From Fibrobacter succinogenes (lineage in GTDB: Bacteria > Fibrobacterota > Fibrobacteria > Fibrobacterales > Fibrobacteraceae), in NCBI GenBank assembly GCA_902794535.1, contig CADBHQ010000016.1, positions 38,741 to 102,740 on the forward strand: 64,000 nt of DNA, given 5' to 3'. Made by a program: the position numbers and the translations under genes. Positions 7,458 through 16,661 of the stretch are shown here, in pieces. Every line of letters starts with the position of its first letter. Position 1 is the first letter of the stretch. The notes below the pieces were generated by a model that did no database searches, was not told where the DNA came from, and saw only the letters and a program-made list of their open reading frames with translations.

Positions 7458-7712
7458 GGAAAAACCTCCTTCTTACTGAGGCTCAACGACTTAAATATAA
7501 AACAATTTTTTACACGCGTCTGTGACGATAGTCAAAAAAAGTGACATTTTTCTCACTCCAACTTGGAATATGGGACTACTTTGCCGTTTTTACAAAAGTT
7601 TTACAAAAAATTGGTATTCAAACGGCTGAAAATGGCGTGTATAGTAAAGATGGGGAATATGTCTCTCTGTCGCTTCGCGGAATGTTCCGTGATGGTATTA
7701 AAAAGGATTCTA

Positions 7713-8645
7713 ATGACTAGAGAAGAATTTGCAGATTTTCTTGCAAAGCTTAAAACTGCTAAAGAAACTGGCCAAGACCTTGATGCAATCGTCAAGGCGC
7801 ATGAACACAGGAATGTCTACTTTTATAATGATGCTTGCATCAAGAAGATTTTGGCGAGCGAGAAAAACATCTCACTTACTACGGATCTTATTAATGCTGC
7901 ATTGAACCTTGTTGGGACGGACCGTGTTATGCATCCGAAACTCGAAAATCCCTTTATCCCGGGCAATTTGGGATATAGGAATACGGAACCGGATTTGATG
8001 CTGACGAACGATCGGGGCGAAATTGCCCCTCGCGATCGTATTTCTATTGAGGTTCAGCATGTGGCGGACACTATTTACAGGAATCGTGTCGTGCTTTACG
8101 TGTCGCGCATTATCAGCAATATGGTGAAAAAGAACGAGCCTCCTATGCTCGAAAACACGAATCTTATCAGTTTTCAATTTACTGATGCTTATCCGTGGAG
8201 TACTTCGCGTAATTATCGCCATTCAGTGCAACTCCGTGACCAGGAACATTTGCTCTATTTTGACAGGCAGACCATTACGCTTGTTGAGGTGGACAAGTTC
8301 TTTAAGCATCCCGAAGAATTCTGCGATGACCGTAGTCGCCTAGCCCAGTGGCTCCGTGCAATCGATGCGCTTAACCGCGAGGTTGATTTCAGCGAGTTCG
8401 TTGCGGACCCAGTGTTCAAAGCCTTGCAAAACGAGGTAAAATTGAGTAATTTTAGTTCGAGGTATCTTATGACAGAAGATATGAAGTCAATTGACAAGGC
8501 CATGTATGAATTCAGAGAGCGGGAACGTATTGCGAAAAATTTTTTGAAAGCGGGCTTTGATCCTGAGGCTGTTGCAAAAAATACGGAAATACCCTTATAT
8601 TGGATTCTTGATCTCAAGAAAAACATGGAACTCGAGAACGCTTAA
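7713..8645 (+). CDS. Rpn-like PD-(D/E)XK nuclease family protein
   Basis: A 310-aa protein with the layout of the Rpn/YhgA-like 'PD-(D/E)XK nuclease family transposase' proteins. The N-terminal part has FYNDACIKKILASEKNISLTTDLINAAL. The likely metal site follows as NTEPDLML...RISIEVQHV (Asp and Glu-X-Gln), then the helical region RVVLYVSRII. The C-terminus has REREREIAKN-like charged helices (EFRERERIAKNFLKAGFD). Such proteins promote recombination and spread as many paralogs in anaerobes. The start at 7713 follows AAAAGGATTC; the frame extends further upstream to 7563 without support. A transcription terminator follows immediately. Confidence 0.75.
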   Translation: MTREEFADFLAKLKTAKETGQDLDAIVKAHEHRNVYFYNDACIKKILASEKNISLTTDLINAALNLVGTDRVMHPKLENPFIPGNLGYRNTEPDLMLTNDRGEIAPRDRISIEVQHVADTIYRNRVVLYVSRIISNMVKKNEPPMLENTNLISFQFTDAYPWSTSRNYRHSVQLRDQEHLLYFDRQTITLVEVDKFFKHPEEFCDDRSRLAQWLRAIDALNREVDFSEFVADPVFKALQNEVKLSNFSSRYLMTEDMKSIDKAMYEFRERERIAKNFLKAGFDPEAVAKNTEIPLYWILDLKKNMELENA

Positions 8646-8662
8646 TTCCTTAAAACCAACTT

Positions 8663-9490
8663 TTATAGCCCGGCACAACAGCCGGGCTTTTGTATTCGAT
8701 AGGGCTGAAGGTCGAAGTAGCGGGCACGCGGCGAAATCTTGACTGGTCGGCGATTGCTTGGAACGGGTTGCTTCTTGAGTGCAGTGGTGCGCGTCTCTGG
8801 GACTTCCATGATATATTCACGCAGGTACGTGTCATTGAAAATCGCGACGGAGAAACCAGTAGTCATTTTCTTGTAGGTTATGTTGTTTGTAAGAGAGTCG
8901 CCCATGTACTCTGCACATTTGTATTCGTCTCCGGGCTCGCCCACATAATAGATTGTCGCAGTTGTTGGGGTTCCTGCTGTGTAATCGTATAGCGTCTTTG
9001 ATACCAGTGTGTCATTCTGGAAGTAATATTCGGCGAAGGTGCGCCTGCCGCTGGTTGGGTCGTAATCGTCTTCAGATGCATAAAGGTCTGCGGTCTTATG
9101 GACAACTGTCTGCACGAGCTTGCCGTCGTTGTACATTTTCTGGAAGAAATAGACCGTGTCGCCTGCAACAGAATCCGACAGTAACAGCTCGCGGCCCTTC
9201 TTGGTAAGGACTGACTCGTCGGCGGTCAAATAAAAACGGTTCTCGACCGGATCGTTGTCCCTGAACTTGAACACGGACCTTTGAATTAATCCATCTTGGT
9301 AGTAGTACTTCTGGTACCATTCGTGAAGTTCTTCAGGATTAGGCTGCTCCCTATAATAGATAGAATCCAGATGCGGCGCGTCTTTTATAGTTAAAAAGTT
9401 GAAGGCGTGAATCTCGTAGAACGCTTTTGTGCAGGTATTTGCTGTGGCAAAAGCCGCAAACGCGAGTAATCCGAACAGGAATTTTTTCAT
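8663..9490 (-). CDS. Unrecognised secreted protein
   Basis: Residues 1-18 are a signal peptide (MKKFLFGLLAFAAFATAN). The mature protein is rich in Tyr, Asp and Thr, with repeated strands such as YYQDGLIQRSVFKF and MYNDGKLVQTVVHK that loosely resemble WD/MORN-like hairpins; I recognise no family. AAGGAGG lies 8 bases before the ATG. The last codons (PGCCAGL) are encoded by the hairpin that also terminates the convergent nuclease gene, so the C-terminus may be under little constraint. Confidence 0.65.
   Translation of the reverse strand: MKKFLFGLLAFAAFATANTCTKAFYEIHAFNFLTIKDAPHLDSIYYREQPNPEELHEWYQKYYYQDGLIQRSVFKFRDNDPVENRFYLTADESVLTKKGRELLLSDSVAGDTVYFFQKMYNDGKLVQTVVHKTADLYASEDDYDPTSGRRTFAEYYFQNDTLVSKTLYDYTAGTPTTATIYYVGEPGDEYKCAEYMGDSLTNNITYKKMTTGFSVAIFNDTYLREYIMEVPETRTTALKKQPVPSNRRPVKISPRARYFDLQPYRIQKPGCCAGL
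8667..8691 (+). terminator. Terminator of the Rpn-like gene
   Basis: Stem AGCCCGGC/GCCGGGCT with a 6-base loop, followed by TTTT on the + strand. It overlaps the 3' end of the convergent secreted-protein gene. Confidence 0.8.
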
Positions 9491-9868
9491 TGGGACCTCC
9501 TTCTTCCTGCATGGAAAGTTAGTAAAAAGCCGAGTTTTTATCTTTTTTAGTCCAAGTTGGAATAAAAATTTTACAATTTTTTTGCCAAGCCGCCCCCATT
9601 TGTGAAATATTTTTGTATATATACTACATCAAATTTGTAACCTAAATACGGCGAAATTTGACTAAAAAAGCGGTTTCTCCAGAATGCTTGTTTTAGAACA
9701 AAGTAATTTTTTGTGACAAAAACGAGACGAAACTGAGAAAAAAGTTTGACAAAAATGCAAAAAATTTTGACAAACCTATTGCTTTTCGAAAAAATAAGTT
9801 GTATATTAGGGACATAAACGAGCAATAACGCTCAAAAAAGTGTGTAACAAATCAACAAGGAGTACACT
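9491..9868. other. AT-rich intergenic region upstream of the pilin-like gene
   Basis: A 378-bp region with very high AT content. It contains divergent promoter signals for the secreted protein and for the prepilin-like gene, including two TTTGACAAA boxes near 9744 and 9766. No gene or tRNA is seen. Confidence 0.5.
9779..9807 (+). promoter_or_regulatory. Probable promoter of the pilin-like gene
   Basis: TTGCTT (9779-9784), a 17-base spacer and TATATT (9802-9807), giving a predicted start near 9814 and a leader of about 55 bases. The leader contains the CAAGGAG ribosome site at 9857-9863. Two TTGACA boxes just upstream are at non-standard spacing. Confidence 0.4.
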
Positions 9869-10360
9869 ATGAAAAAGCAAGGTTTTACCCTTATCGAATT
9901 GATGGTCGTGATCGTGATCATGGGCATCTTGGCCGCCGTCGCAGTACCTAAACTGTTCGGCATGATTGCTAAGTCCAAGGCATCTGAAATCGGTCCGGCA
10001 GCTGGCGAATATGTGAAGTTGCAGGATGCATTTATTTCTGAAACCGGTACGACCTGGGGTTCTTGGAAGTACATCGGCTACAAGATGGAATCGTCGAACA
10101 ATGTGTTCAAATACGAAGAAGAAAATGCTCCTACTAACGGAACAGAAACTTTGTCTAGTGCCAAGGGCGTTTGGAAGGCTACTCCCCTGGCCGGTTTGAA
10201 TGATTGCAAGACCACGGACTATTGGGAACTGAAAATTGCAAAGATTTCAAATGATAATGGTGCGGCTTATACTGCTGGGGTGACTTCCACGGATTGTAAT
10301 GTCTTGACCCCCAGCTATGGTAAGCTTGCTAGGTCTGGTTCTGCAACAATCGGTAAATAA
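9869..10360 (+). CDS. Type IV pilin-like / pseudopilin protein
   Basis: A 163-aa protein starting MKKQGFTLIELMVVIVIMGILAAVAVPKLF, the canonical prepilin signal: KKQG cleavage before Phe and Glu5 of the mature protein. The hydrophobic helix is followed by a globular domain with a Cys pair (NDCKTTD, STDCNV) that can form the pilin-type disulfide near the C-terminus. The size is right for a major pilin or the major pseudopilin of type II secretion. A good SD and its own promoter and terminator indicate a single, probably strongly expressed gene. A pilin role in adhesion to fibre is an attractive idea but not shown by the sequence. Confidence 0.85.
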   Translation: MKKQGFTLIELMVVIVIMGILAAVAVPKLFGMIAKSKASEIGPAAGEYVKLQDAFISETGTTWGSWKYIGYKMESSNNVFKYEEENAPTNGTETLSSAKGVWKATPLAGLNDCKTTDYWELKIAKISNDNGAAYTAGVTSTDCNVLTPSYGKLARSGSATIGK

Positions 10361-10387
10361 TAGTCTAAAGCCTATTTATCCAAAAAA

Positions 10388-10415
10388 GCGACCTGCATAA
10401 GCAGGCCGTTTTTTT
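10388..10415 (+). terminator. Terminator after the pilin-like gene
   Basis: Stem around CCTGC/GCAGG with a flanking GCG/CGT extension and a 4-base loop, then a run of seven T. It lies just before the AT-rich glycosyltransferase region. Confidence 0.8.
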
Positions 10416-10489
10416 AATCTTTGAAAAAAAAAAATTACTTTGCCTTGGGGAATTTTGAGATGCATGTGAAAAATATATATTTTCACACA

Positions 10490-11347
10490 ATGCTCAATTC
10501 CATGATTAACCATTTTTGCTTTATCGTCCTCCATTATGGTGAAGCGTCTGTCACCATAGAGGCTATCAAGTCGGTTCTCGCTTTAAAAAAAAACGAGCAT
10601 AAGGTTTCTGTCATTATTGTAGATAACGCATCGCCGAATGGAACTGGTCTGGTGGTAAAAAAGCAGATAGAATCCTTGCAAGGCGTCTATTTCATCCAGA
10701 ACAACGAAAATCTCGGGTTTGCAAGAGGCAATAATGTCGGATTCAGATTTGCAAAACAGGAACTGCATGCAGATTTCATCGTGTTGATGAATAACGATGC
10801 TGTTATTGAATCGCGCAATTTTATTGAACTTGTCTCGCACGATTATGAAAAAGAAAACTTTGCTGTACTGGGACCGAACATCCGGACACCGAATGGGACG
10901 CAACAAAACCCACTCCGAAAAAAAATGTTAAAGGGTTTTCGCTTGAAGTTGACTATTGCATATTTGTATCTAGATTTACTGTCAACGTGGCTCTTTGTTT
11001 CTCCTATTATCTCTAAGATCGCCAGCAAGTTCATATCTAAAATAGAACGATCTTCAGCCCCTCAGCCAATGAATGATGTAGAGTTGCACGGGAGTTTCCT
11101 TATTTTTTCACCAATTTATATTTCCAAATTTAACGGTCTTGACGAGCGAACCTTTTTGTACTGCGAAGAAGAATTCCTGTTTGCCCGCTGTTGCTCCCAG
11201 AAAATGAAATCAAGATTCAATCCAGAAATCAAGGTTTTACACAACGAAAAAGAGCATGCCGACACCCCATTGAAAAAAATTCGTGAAAAAAGGTTGTTTA
11301 GAGTAACGAACTGCCTAAAAAGTCTGACCCTGTATCGAGATTGTTAA
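10490..11347 (+). CDS. Glycosyltransferase family 2
   Basis: GT-A fold enzyme with the family 2 pattern: FIVLHYG, VSVIIVDNASPNGTG, NLGFARGNNVGF, and VLMNNDAVI where the NND carries the metal-binding Asp. LHGSFLIFSPIYI follows, and a CEEEFLFAR motif gives the likely catalytic base. This layout is typical of rhamnosyl- and related transferases building O-antigen or capsule. The exact start is unsure: ATGs at 10490 and 10502 are both plausible. The codon use is strongly A/T-rich compared with genes outside the island. It is the first gene of the polysaccharide locus. Confidence 0.82.
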   Translation: MLNSMINHFCFIVLHYGEASVTIEAIKSVLALKKNEHKVSVIIVDNASPNGTGLVVKKQIESLQGVYFIQNNENLGFARGNNVGFRFAKQELHADFIVLMNNDAVIESRNFIELVSHDYEKENFAVLGPNIRTPNGTQQNPLRKKMLKGFRLKLTIAYLYLDLLSTWLFVSPIISKIASKFISKIERSSAPQPMNDVELHGSFLIFSPIYISKFNGLDERTFLYCEEEFLFARCCSQKMKSRFNPEIKVLHNEKEHADTPLKKIREKRLFRVTNCLKSLTLYRDC

Positions 11348-11386
11348 AAAAATACGTAATGCATTCTTCTGCAAGGGGGCGTAAAA

Positions 11387-12421
11387 ATGATTATGACGGG
11401 AAAGCCCGAGTTTGATTCTAGAGAGACCGTTTTTGATCTTTTGAAGGGTATAGGCATTTTATTTGTAATTATTGGGCATAGTGATATTGGCCCTCTTAAT
11501 GCTTTTATCAATTCGTTTCACATGCCGTTATTCTTTTTTATTACAGGATATTTTCTAAAAAAACGTTCTATTTCTCAAGAAATCCGCTTGTGCGTTCAAA
11601 GACTTCTTGTACCATATCTATTCACAGCCTTTGGCATTTGCGTAGTTTGCATTTCATTCAATATTGCAAACCACGGTCCCTTTCGCGAAGAGATTATCAT
11701 AAGATTTTTATTTGGATTTTATGGAACAGTTTTTCCAGATTGGATTGCGGGAACCATTGGTGTGTTGTGGTTTATTTTGGCTTTATTTTGGGCGCGAATT
11801 ATCGCATCCGTTTCTTTATTGATAACTGAAGTTATTCAAAAGAAATGGTTCAAATACGTTACACAATGTTTTATGTTTATTTGTTTTGCTGAATTTGGGA
11901 TTTTTCTTGAAGACAACTTCTCCATTCCTTTTTGCATTCCACAAGGATTTGCCGCCTCTGGTTTTGTCTATATAGGTTATATCATCAAAAAATTTAACGT
12001 TTTTCACGATGACGAGACCAAATATTATTTTCCAATCCTCGCGGCGCTGTTTTTTTTTAGCTGGAATCATGGAGGAATGAGCGTTGCAAGTTCAGTTTAT
12101 CCCATTGGATATGTATTTGGTTTACTTGGAGCTGCCGGAGCCTTTGTTACATTCTTTCATGTTGTAAAGCAATTGTATTCCGCCAATTCTCGAATTTGGC
12201 GTATGGTACTTTTTTTTGGCCGATACAGCTTAATAATATACTGCGTTCATTCCGTAGATCCACCAAATGATATTTGGAAAACATTTGTGTCTCAGCTTAA
12301 CATACCTTCTGAATATTTTAATCTATTTCAAATATCCGTTAGATTGGCAATAGTTTTTGGGGCAACTTGCTTAATTCTTAAAATTCCTCTGATTCGACGA
12401 CATGTGTTCCAGATTAAATAA
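11387..12421 (+). CDS. Membrane acyltransferase family 3 protein
   Basis: About ten hydrophobic segments with the family signature near the N-terminus: DLLKGIGILFVIIGHSD (membrane His) and FHMPLFFFITGYFLKKR. Such enzymes O-acetylate cell-surface sugars using cytoplasmic acetyl-CoA. GGGGGCG lies 7 bases before the ATG at 11387. A clear paralog is encoded at 20753-21844 on the other strand, with the same blocks (FCIPQG.AA.GF, RYSLIIYCVHSV, LIR.HVFQIK), so the locus carries two homologous enzymes, perhaps acting on different sugars. Confidence 0.82.
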   Translation: MIMTGKPEFDSRETVFDLLKGIGILFVIIGHSDIGPLNAFINSFHMPLFFFITGYFLKKRSISQEIRLCVQRLLVPYLFTAFGICVVCISFNIANHGPFREEIIIRFLFGFYGTVFPDWIAGTIGVLWFILALFWARIIASVSLLITEVIQKKWFKYVTQCFMFICFAEFGIFLEDNFSIPFCIPQGFAASGFVYIGYIIKKFNVFHDDETKYYFPILAALFFFSWNHGGMSVASSVYPIGYVFGLLGAAGAFVTFFHVVKQLYSANSRIWRMVLFFGRYSLIIYCVHSVDPPNDIWKTFVSQLNIPSEYFNLFQISVRLAIVFGATCLILKIPLIRRHVFQIK

Positions 12422-12488
12422 ATCAATTTTGAAAATGAGAAAAAACAGCTTTCCTAGAAAAAACGCCCAAAGATTTTTTCAAAGATAC

Positions 12489-13361
12489 TTAAAGACAGGG
12501 CTTTTTGCGAAGCAAAGCCACAAAGCCTTTAATTACGCCCTTAAATACCGCAAATAATTTTGATTTTTTTTGTTTTTCAAAAAGAACAATCATTAAATAG
12601 CCCAATAAACTATGGCAAAAAACTTCTCTTGCCAAGCCATCCGTGACATGGCTAAGGACAAACACTACCCTATCTCTAGCTTGCTTTTCTAGTCGGAAAA
12701 CAGAATAGTTGTTTGTGAAAAAAGATTTGCGAAAGAGATAATGAACTTTTAAATTACCCAAGTCACAAAATAGGGACGTGGAATTAATTCTAAGAACTTT
12801 GAGTTTCTTTTTTTTCAGTTGGATAAAAAAATCAAAATCAACACAGTCAACAAATAATTTTTCATTAAACCGCACATCATGAGGCAAAACATTAAGATTA
12901 ATTAACGTTCCAGAATTAATCGATTCGCTGACAATTTCATTTTGGGCAGAGAATGTTTTTGTTCCATACTTTTCTTCGTATTCTTTTAAACGATGGACGA
13001 TTCTTGGTGTGAGACAAACATAATTCTCGGAAACATATTCTTTATAAGCACTTATAAGATTTCTCTCACAAATGGAATCTTGATCCAAAAGAAGTAAATT
13101 CCCATATTTATGCTCGTTAGCATATTTAATCATTGAGTTGAAAACTCGGGGCAACCCCAAATTCTCGCTATTAGAAATCAAATTAATAGATTTCTTTTTC
13201 GCTAAGACCTGGATGTCTGTTATGTTTTTTGACGCATTATCTATAAAAAGAATAGAATCGGCATCACTTATGATTGCATCGAGATTACTCGTCAATCGTT
13301 CTATATTCGGGTTATATAGTATAATCCCAACAATAACAGATTTGGATTCAATCGTAGGCAT
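12489..13361 (-). CDS. Glycosyltransferase family 2 (rhamnosyltransferase-like)
   Basis: A 290-aa GT-A enzyme: VIVGIILYNPNIERL, ILFIDNASKN, NLGLPRVFNSMIKYA, and LLLLDQDSICE with the metal-binding DQD. The NSGTLINL and FVDCVDFDF segments are like those of WbbL/RfbF-type rhamnosyltransferases. The rare DQDS form instead of DxD supports that subgroup. The downstream part is basic and helical, as in enzymes that dock to the membrane. It is followed, on the same strand, by nothing until 12488; the upstream neighbour is another family 2 gene 4 bases away. Confidence 0.78.
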   Translation of the reverse strand: MPTIESKSVIVGIILYNPNIERLTSNLDAIISDADSILFIDNASKNITDIQVLAKKKSINLISNSENLGLPRVFNSMIKYANEHKYGNLLLLDQDSICERNLISAYKEYVSENYVCLTPRIVHRLKEYEEKYGTKTFSAQNEIVSESINSGTLINLNVLPHDVRFNEKLFVDCVDFDFFIQLKKKKLKVLRINSTSLFCDLGNLKVHYLFRKSFFTNNYSVFRLEKQARDRVVFVLSHVTDGLAREVFCHSLLGYLMIVLFEKQKKSKLFAVFKGVIKGFVALLRKKPCL

Positions 13362-13365
13362 ACAT

Positions 13366-14388
13366 TCAGCGGGTTATTCTTTTGAAAAAGGCTTTCATTC
13401 CATGAAGATAAATAAGAAAATACATGTCATGTACAATAAAGAATAATTCTATTCGGATTACAAATGGCATTGACTTGATATTAGCTCCCTTTATAACTTT
13501 TTTAAAAGAATCTTTTTTTACAACACCCTTTATTTTTAAAATGGCATCTAATATTGATGATTTATATTCTTTGTGAAAGTAATACGCATTCCAACTTAAA
13601 AAGAACGATCGGATTATTTCGTCGTTCACAGACTCTAAGTATCGATCGTGAGTGCGTTTGTCTAGCAATAAAATAAATTCAGTATATTTTGAAAATGCAT
13701 CTGGAATGAATTTGTGAGACGTTGATTTCTCATGAATCCTGTAATAATAAAAACATTCATGGAGATACGAGATTTTTTCCGTTTGCAAAAAAGCATTTAT
13801 ATTGAAAATGCGATCTTCACTAATAGTTAGATTTTCAGGATAAAGAAATTTAGATTGCGTTATAAAGTTTCGATTGAACAATTTACATGCAACCATAGAA
13901 GCGCTGCAATATTTTGTTGATGTCGTATGTATGATATTTTTTATCAACGCTTCTTTTTCTTCTGCGGAAATCACCTTTGTCGAATCATTCCGGAAAAAAA
14001 AGGGTGTTTGCACTCCATTTATGCTTAAACAAGCTTCCCACAAAACGATATCTGAATCATTTTTTTTCGCAAAGTCATAAACAATTTGACACGATGTAGG
14101 ATCAATCCAATCATCGCAATCAACAAATGTTATGTATTCTCCATGTGCTTGAGCTATGCCGTAATTCCTAGTTGCAGACACCCCCGCATGCTCTCGTTTA
14201 AAAAATTTAAATCTGGAATCTATTTGTGCATACTCTTCACAAATAGAACATTCCGTTTCTGGGGCACCATCCGAGACTATAATAAATTCACTTTCATTCA
14301 TTGTTTGGGCAACTAGCGAGTCTAGACAGACGCGCAAATATTCTTGAGACACCCTGTAAACAGGAACTATGACAGAAACCTTTAACAT
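13366..14388 (-). CDS. Glycosyltransferase family 2 (EpsH/WcaA-like)
   Basis: A 340-aa protein with VSVIVPVYRVSQEYLRVCLDSL, FIIVSDGAPE, AGVSATRNYGIAQAHGEYITF and VDCDDWI. This is the classical GT2 capsule or exopolysaccharide transferase pattern with DCDDW as the DxD site. ISEDRIFN later supplies the probable catalytic ED. The donor and acceptor sugars are not readable. The short gap to the next gene suggests co-transcription with the rhamnosyltransferase-like gene. The upstream AT-rich run (AATAATAATAATAATTATT) before the ATG holds no clear ribosome site. Confidence 0.82.
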   Translation of the reverse strand: MLKVSVIVPVYRVSQEYLRVCLDSLVAQTMNESEFIIVSDGAPETECSICEEYAQIDSRFKFFKREHAGVSATRNYGIAQAHGEYITFVDCDDWIDPTSCQIVYDFAKKNDSDIVLWEACLSINGVQTPFFFRNDSTKVISAEEKEALIKNIIHTTSTKYCSASMVACKLFNRNFITQSKFLYPENLTISEDRIFNINAFLQTEKISYLHECFYYYRIHEKSTSHKFIPDAFSKYTEFILLLDKRTHDRYLESVNDEIIRSFFLSWNAYYFHKEYKSSILDAILKIKGVVKKDSFKKVIKGANIKSMPFVIRIELFFIVHDMYFLIYLHGMKAFFKRITR

Positions 14389-14434
14389 AATAATTATTAT
14401 TATTATTTGTAAATATACAATGTGTTGAGGAAAA

Positions 14435-15397
14435 ATGAAATATCTGTATGTTCTAGTTGGTTCAAAAAATGGGTTTTATTGTGAGCAAACCTTGGTCTCA
14501 ATGGTTTCGTTAAAACGCATTGAGCCAACCTCCTTTATAACACTATTGGTAGACAAACAAACAGATGAGTTTTTTAAAAAAGAACTAGAAAATCTTCGGA
14601 AATATGTAAGTGAATATATAATAGTACCCATTGAAGGAAATGTTCTCCCTGTAGCCAGGTCTCGTTATATAAAAACATCTATGAGAAAATATGTGGATGG
14701 AGATTTTATTTATGTCGACGCAGATACCGTATGGAACGCCCCAATTGAAGAACATGATTTCACGCATGACATCATGGGCGTTTTGGATGGTCACCGCTTG
14801 TTGGCGAACCATCCCTTGAAATATGGAATAGAAGATGATTTCAAAAGGACAAATTGCAACCCTGGTGTAGAACAATACATAAATGGCGGCGTACTTTTTT
14901 CAAAAGACTCAGATACATCAAAAAAATTTTTTGATATATGGCACAAAAAATGGCACGAGACATCCATAAGTGGTTGTTTTATCGACATGCCATCATTGAA
15001 TTATACAATAAAGCAGATTGACAATTCTTTTTCACTTTTGCCGGATACATATAATGTGCAAATAAGTCGATCTTGGGAATATTTTTCCCGCGCTAAGCTT
15101 ATCCACTTTTTTACGGGATGGCAAAACAATTATTTCGAATCTCCCTACCTTTTTCAAAAAAAATCTTTTTGGAATGAAGTTCGCCAAAATGGCATTAGTG
15201 AATCAGTTTCTGCGGCAATAAATAATCCTCTTGCGTCCTTTGAGAAAACACTTGGTTTATATGGTCAAGATGAACAACGTTTTCGTAATACCGCCCTATA
15301 CGGATTTATAGCAGAAGCGTATAGCAAACGAAATCAGAAGAAAACGTTTTATTTTCTTGAAAAAATAACTCAATGTATATCGTCACTATGGAAATAG
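14435..15397 (+). CDS. GT-A glycosyltransferase, family 8-like
   Basis: A 320-aa protein with LYVLVGSKNGFYCEQTLVSMVSLKR, SRYIKTSMRKYVDGDFIYVDADTVW (DAD metal site) and YINGGVLFSK. This is the pattern of family 8-type or nucleotide-diphospho-sugar transferases. LIHFFTGWQNN near residue 228 resembles the conserved HxxG/K substrate motif. GAGGAAA sits 5 bases before the start. It is divergent from the GT2 gene at 14388 with 46 bases between. Confidence 0.7.
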   Translation: MKYLYVLVGSKNGFYCEQTLVSMVSLKRIEPTSFITLLVDKQTDEFFKKELENLRKYVSEYIIVPIEGNVLPVARSRYIKTSMRKYVDGDFIYVDADTVWNAPIEEHDFTHDIMGVLDGHRLLANHPLKYGIEDDFKRTNCNPGVEQYINGGVLFSKDSDTSKKFFDIWHKKWHETSISGCFIDMPSLNYTIKQIDNSFSLLPDTYNVQISRSWEYFSRAKLIHFFTGWQNNYFESPYLFQKKSFWNEVRQNGISESVSAAINNPLASFEKTLGLYGQDEQRFRNTALYGFIAEAYSKRNQKKTFYFLEKITQCISSLWK

Positions 15398-15421
15398 ATT
15401 TTTCTCTTTTGTGTCGCAACC

Positions 15422-16636
15422 ATGTCAAACACCACCACCACATCTAATCCGCCAAAAGACAACCTGATTCTCAGAGACCTTTACGAGCAGTATTGGCGTT
15501 GTCGAGATTTTGAAATAAAAAACCTCTGGCAACGATCTATTTTTTTGGGAGCCTTTCTTATATTGTGCTTTACTGGTTACGGAGCCTTTTTTGGAAAGGC
15601 TTTTTTGAACCAAAGCAACAACCTGTATTTTTTTGATGAGTCTAGTTGGAAATGTCATTCTATTGCAATGTGTCTGACTGTTTTAGGTATTATATTTTCT
15701 TGGCTTTGGATTTGTTTAGCGAAAGCTTCTAAAGCATGGGTAGAAGTATATGAGAATGCAATTTTTGCTATAGAAAAAGAAATGACAAATACAAATGGTT
15801 TGAAGAACTACGTCGGTTTTCAATATGACGCATTACCTTCATACCCGCAAGGGGGGAAGCCTTTATTTGACAATTCTATTCATAGCACCAATGGAGGTCC
15901 CTTTTCACCCTCGAGAATAAACATCTTTATAGGTCAAATTGCATTGTTTATAATGCAGATTCTTTTTTACACACACTTAACCTTAGGTCCATATCAAAAA
16001 ATAAGTAATCTTGTAATACCATCTTTTGCAAATTGCGACCTGGGAATGGTTTCTATTTTGTTACTACTTTTTTTGTTGTTCCTTTTCCTTTGTTCTGCGG
16101 GATCCTTTTTTATTTGGCTTCTATTTTTAGGAATGTCAACACATATAAAAAGCGACACATTAAAAGAAAAAGATCCAAAAGGCAAATGGCTCGGAGAAGA
16201 AGAAACGGAAAACTTCTATCCAAATGAAATCAATTTCCTAAAAAAATTACAAGATTATCTGGATAAAAATAAATTATTGATAAAAGAAGAATCTCTTTTG
16301 GGAAGCGAACGAGAAAACGTGTATCTGGCATACAATTATAAGTATTCCGGTACAAAAATAAAAATAGATTTTTTCGTAAAGAAACTGAACTTGAAGGATG
16401 TTTATATAGAAATAAAAGCTGTACCTTTTGGTACTATTTTATATAAGGATCGGATTAAAGGTCGTAAAGTTAAAAGCGGCAATCAAAAAGACATATTGAA
16501 TATATCAAGAGAATTTCCATTAAACACAATAAGATTAAGGTACTTAATAAAATTTTTCTTTTCCAAAGAGGAACTTGACGAAAATCGATTGCTTCACGAT
16601 GTTACTGTTTCTTTGCAGTCTAAATCAATTCTGTAA
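15422..16636 (+). CDS. Unrecognised membrane protein in the polysaccharide locus
   Basis: A 404-aa protein. Residues 20-60 hold a charged lead (YEQYWRCRDFEIKNLWQ) followed by a hydrophobic segment (SIFLGAFLILCFTGYGAFF). A second segment (IAMCLTVLGIIFSWLWICL) ends in AKASKAWVEVYENAI, and two further segments lie near 180 and 215. The last 150 residues are soluble and lysine-rich. The FEIKNLWQRS...WLWICLAKASKAWVEVYE pair resembles a family of uncharacterised bacterial membrane proteins, but I cannot name a function. It follows the family 8-like transferase by 25 bases and has the same AT-rich composition. Confidence 0.6.
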   Translation: MSNTTTTSNPPKDNLILRDLYEQYWRCRDFEIKNLWQRSIFLGAFLILCFTGYGAFFGKAFLNQSNNLYFFDESSWKCHSIAMCLTVLGIIFSWLWICLAKASKAWVEVYENAIFAIEKEMTNTNGLKNYVGFQYDALPSYPQGGKPLFDNSIHSTNGGPFSPSRINIFIGQIALFIMQILFYTHLTLGPYQKISNLVIPSFANCDLGMVSILLLLFLLFLFLCSAGSFFIWLLFLGMSTHIKSDTLKEKDPKGKWLGEEETENFYPNEINFLKKLQDYLDKNKLLIKEESLLGSERENVYLAYNYKYSGTKIKIDFFVKKLNLKDVYIEIKAVPFGTILYKDRIKGRKVKSGNQKDILNISREFPLNTIRLRYLIKFFFSKEELDENRLLHDVTVSLQSKSIL

Positions 16637-16661
16637 AGTTCTGAAAAACTCAGGAAACATA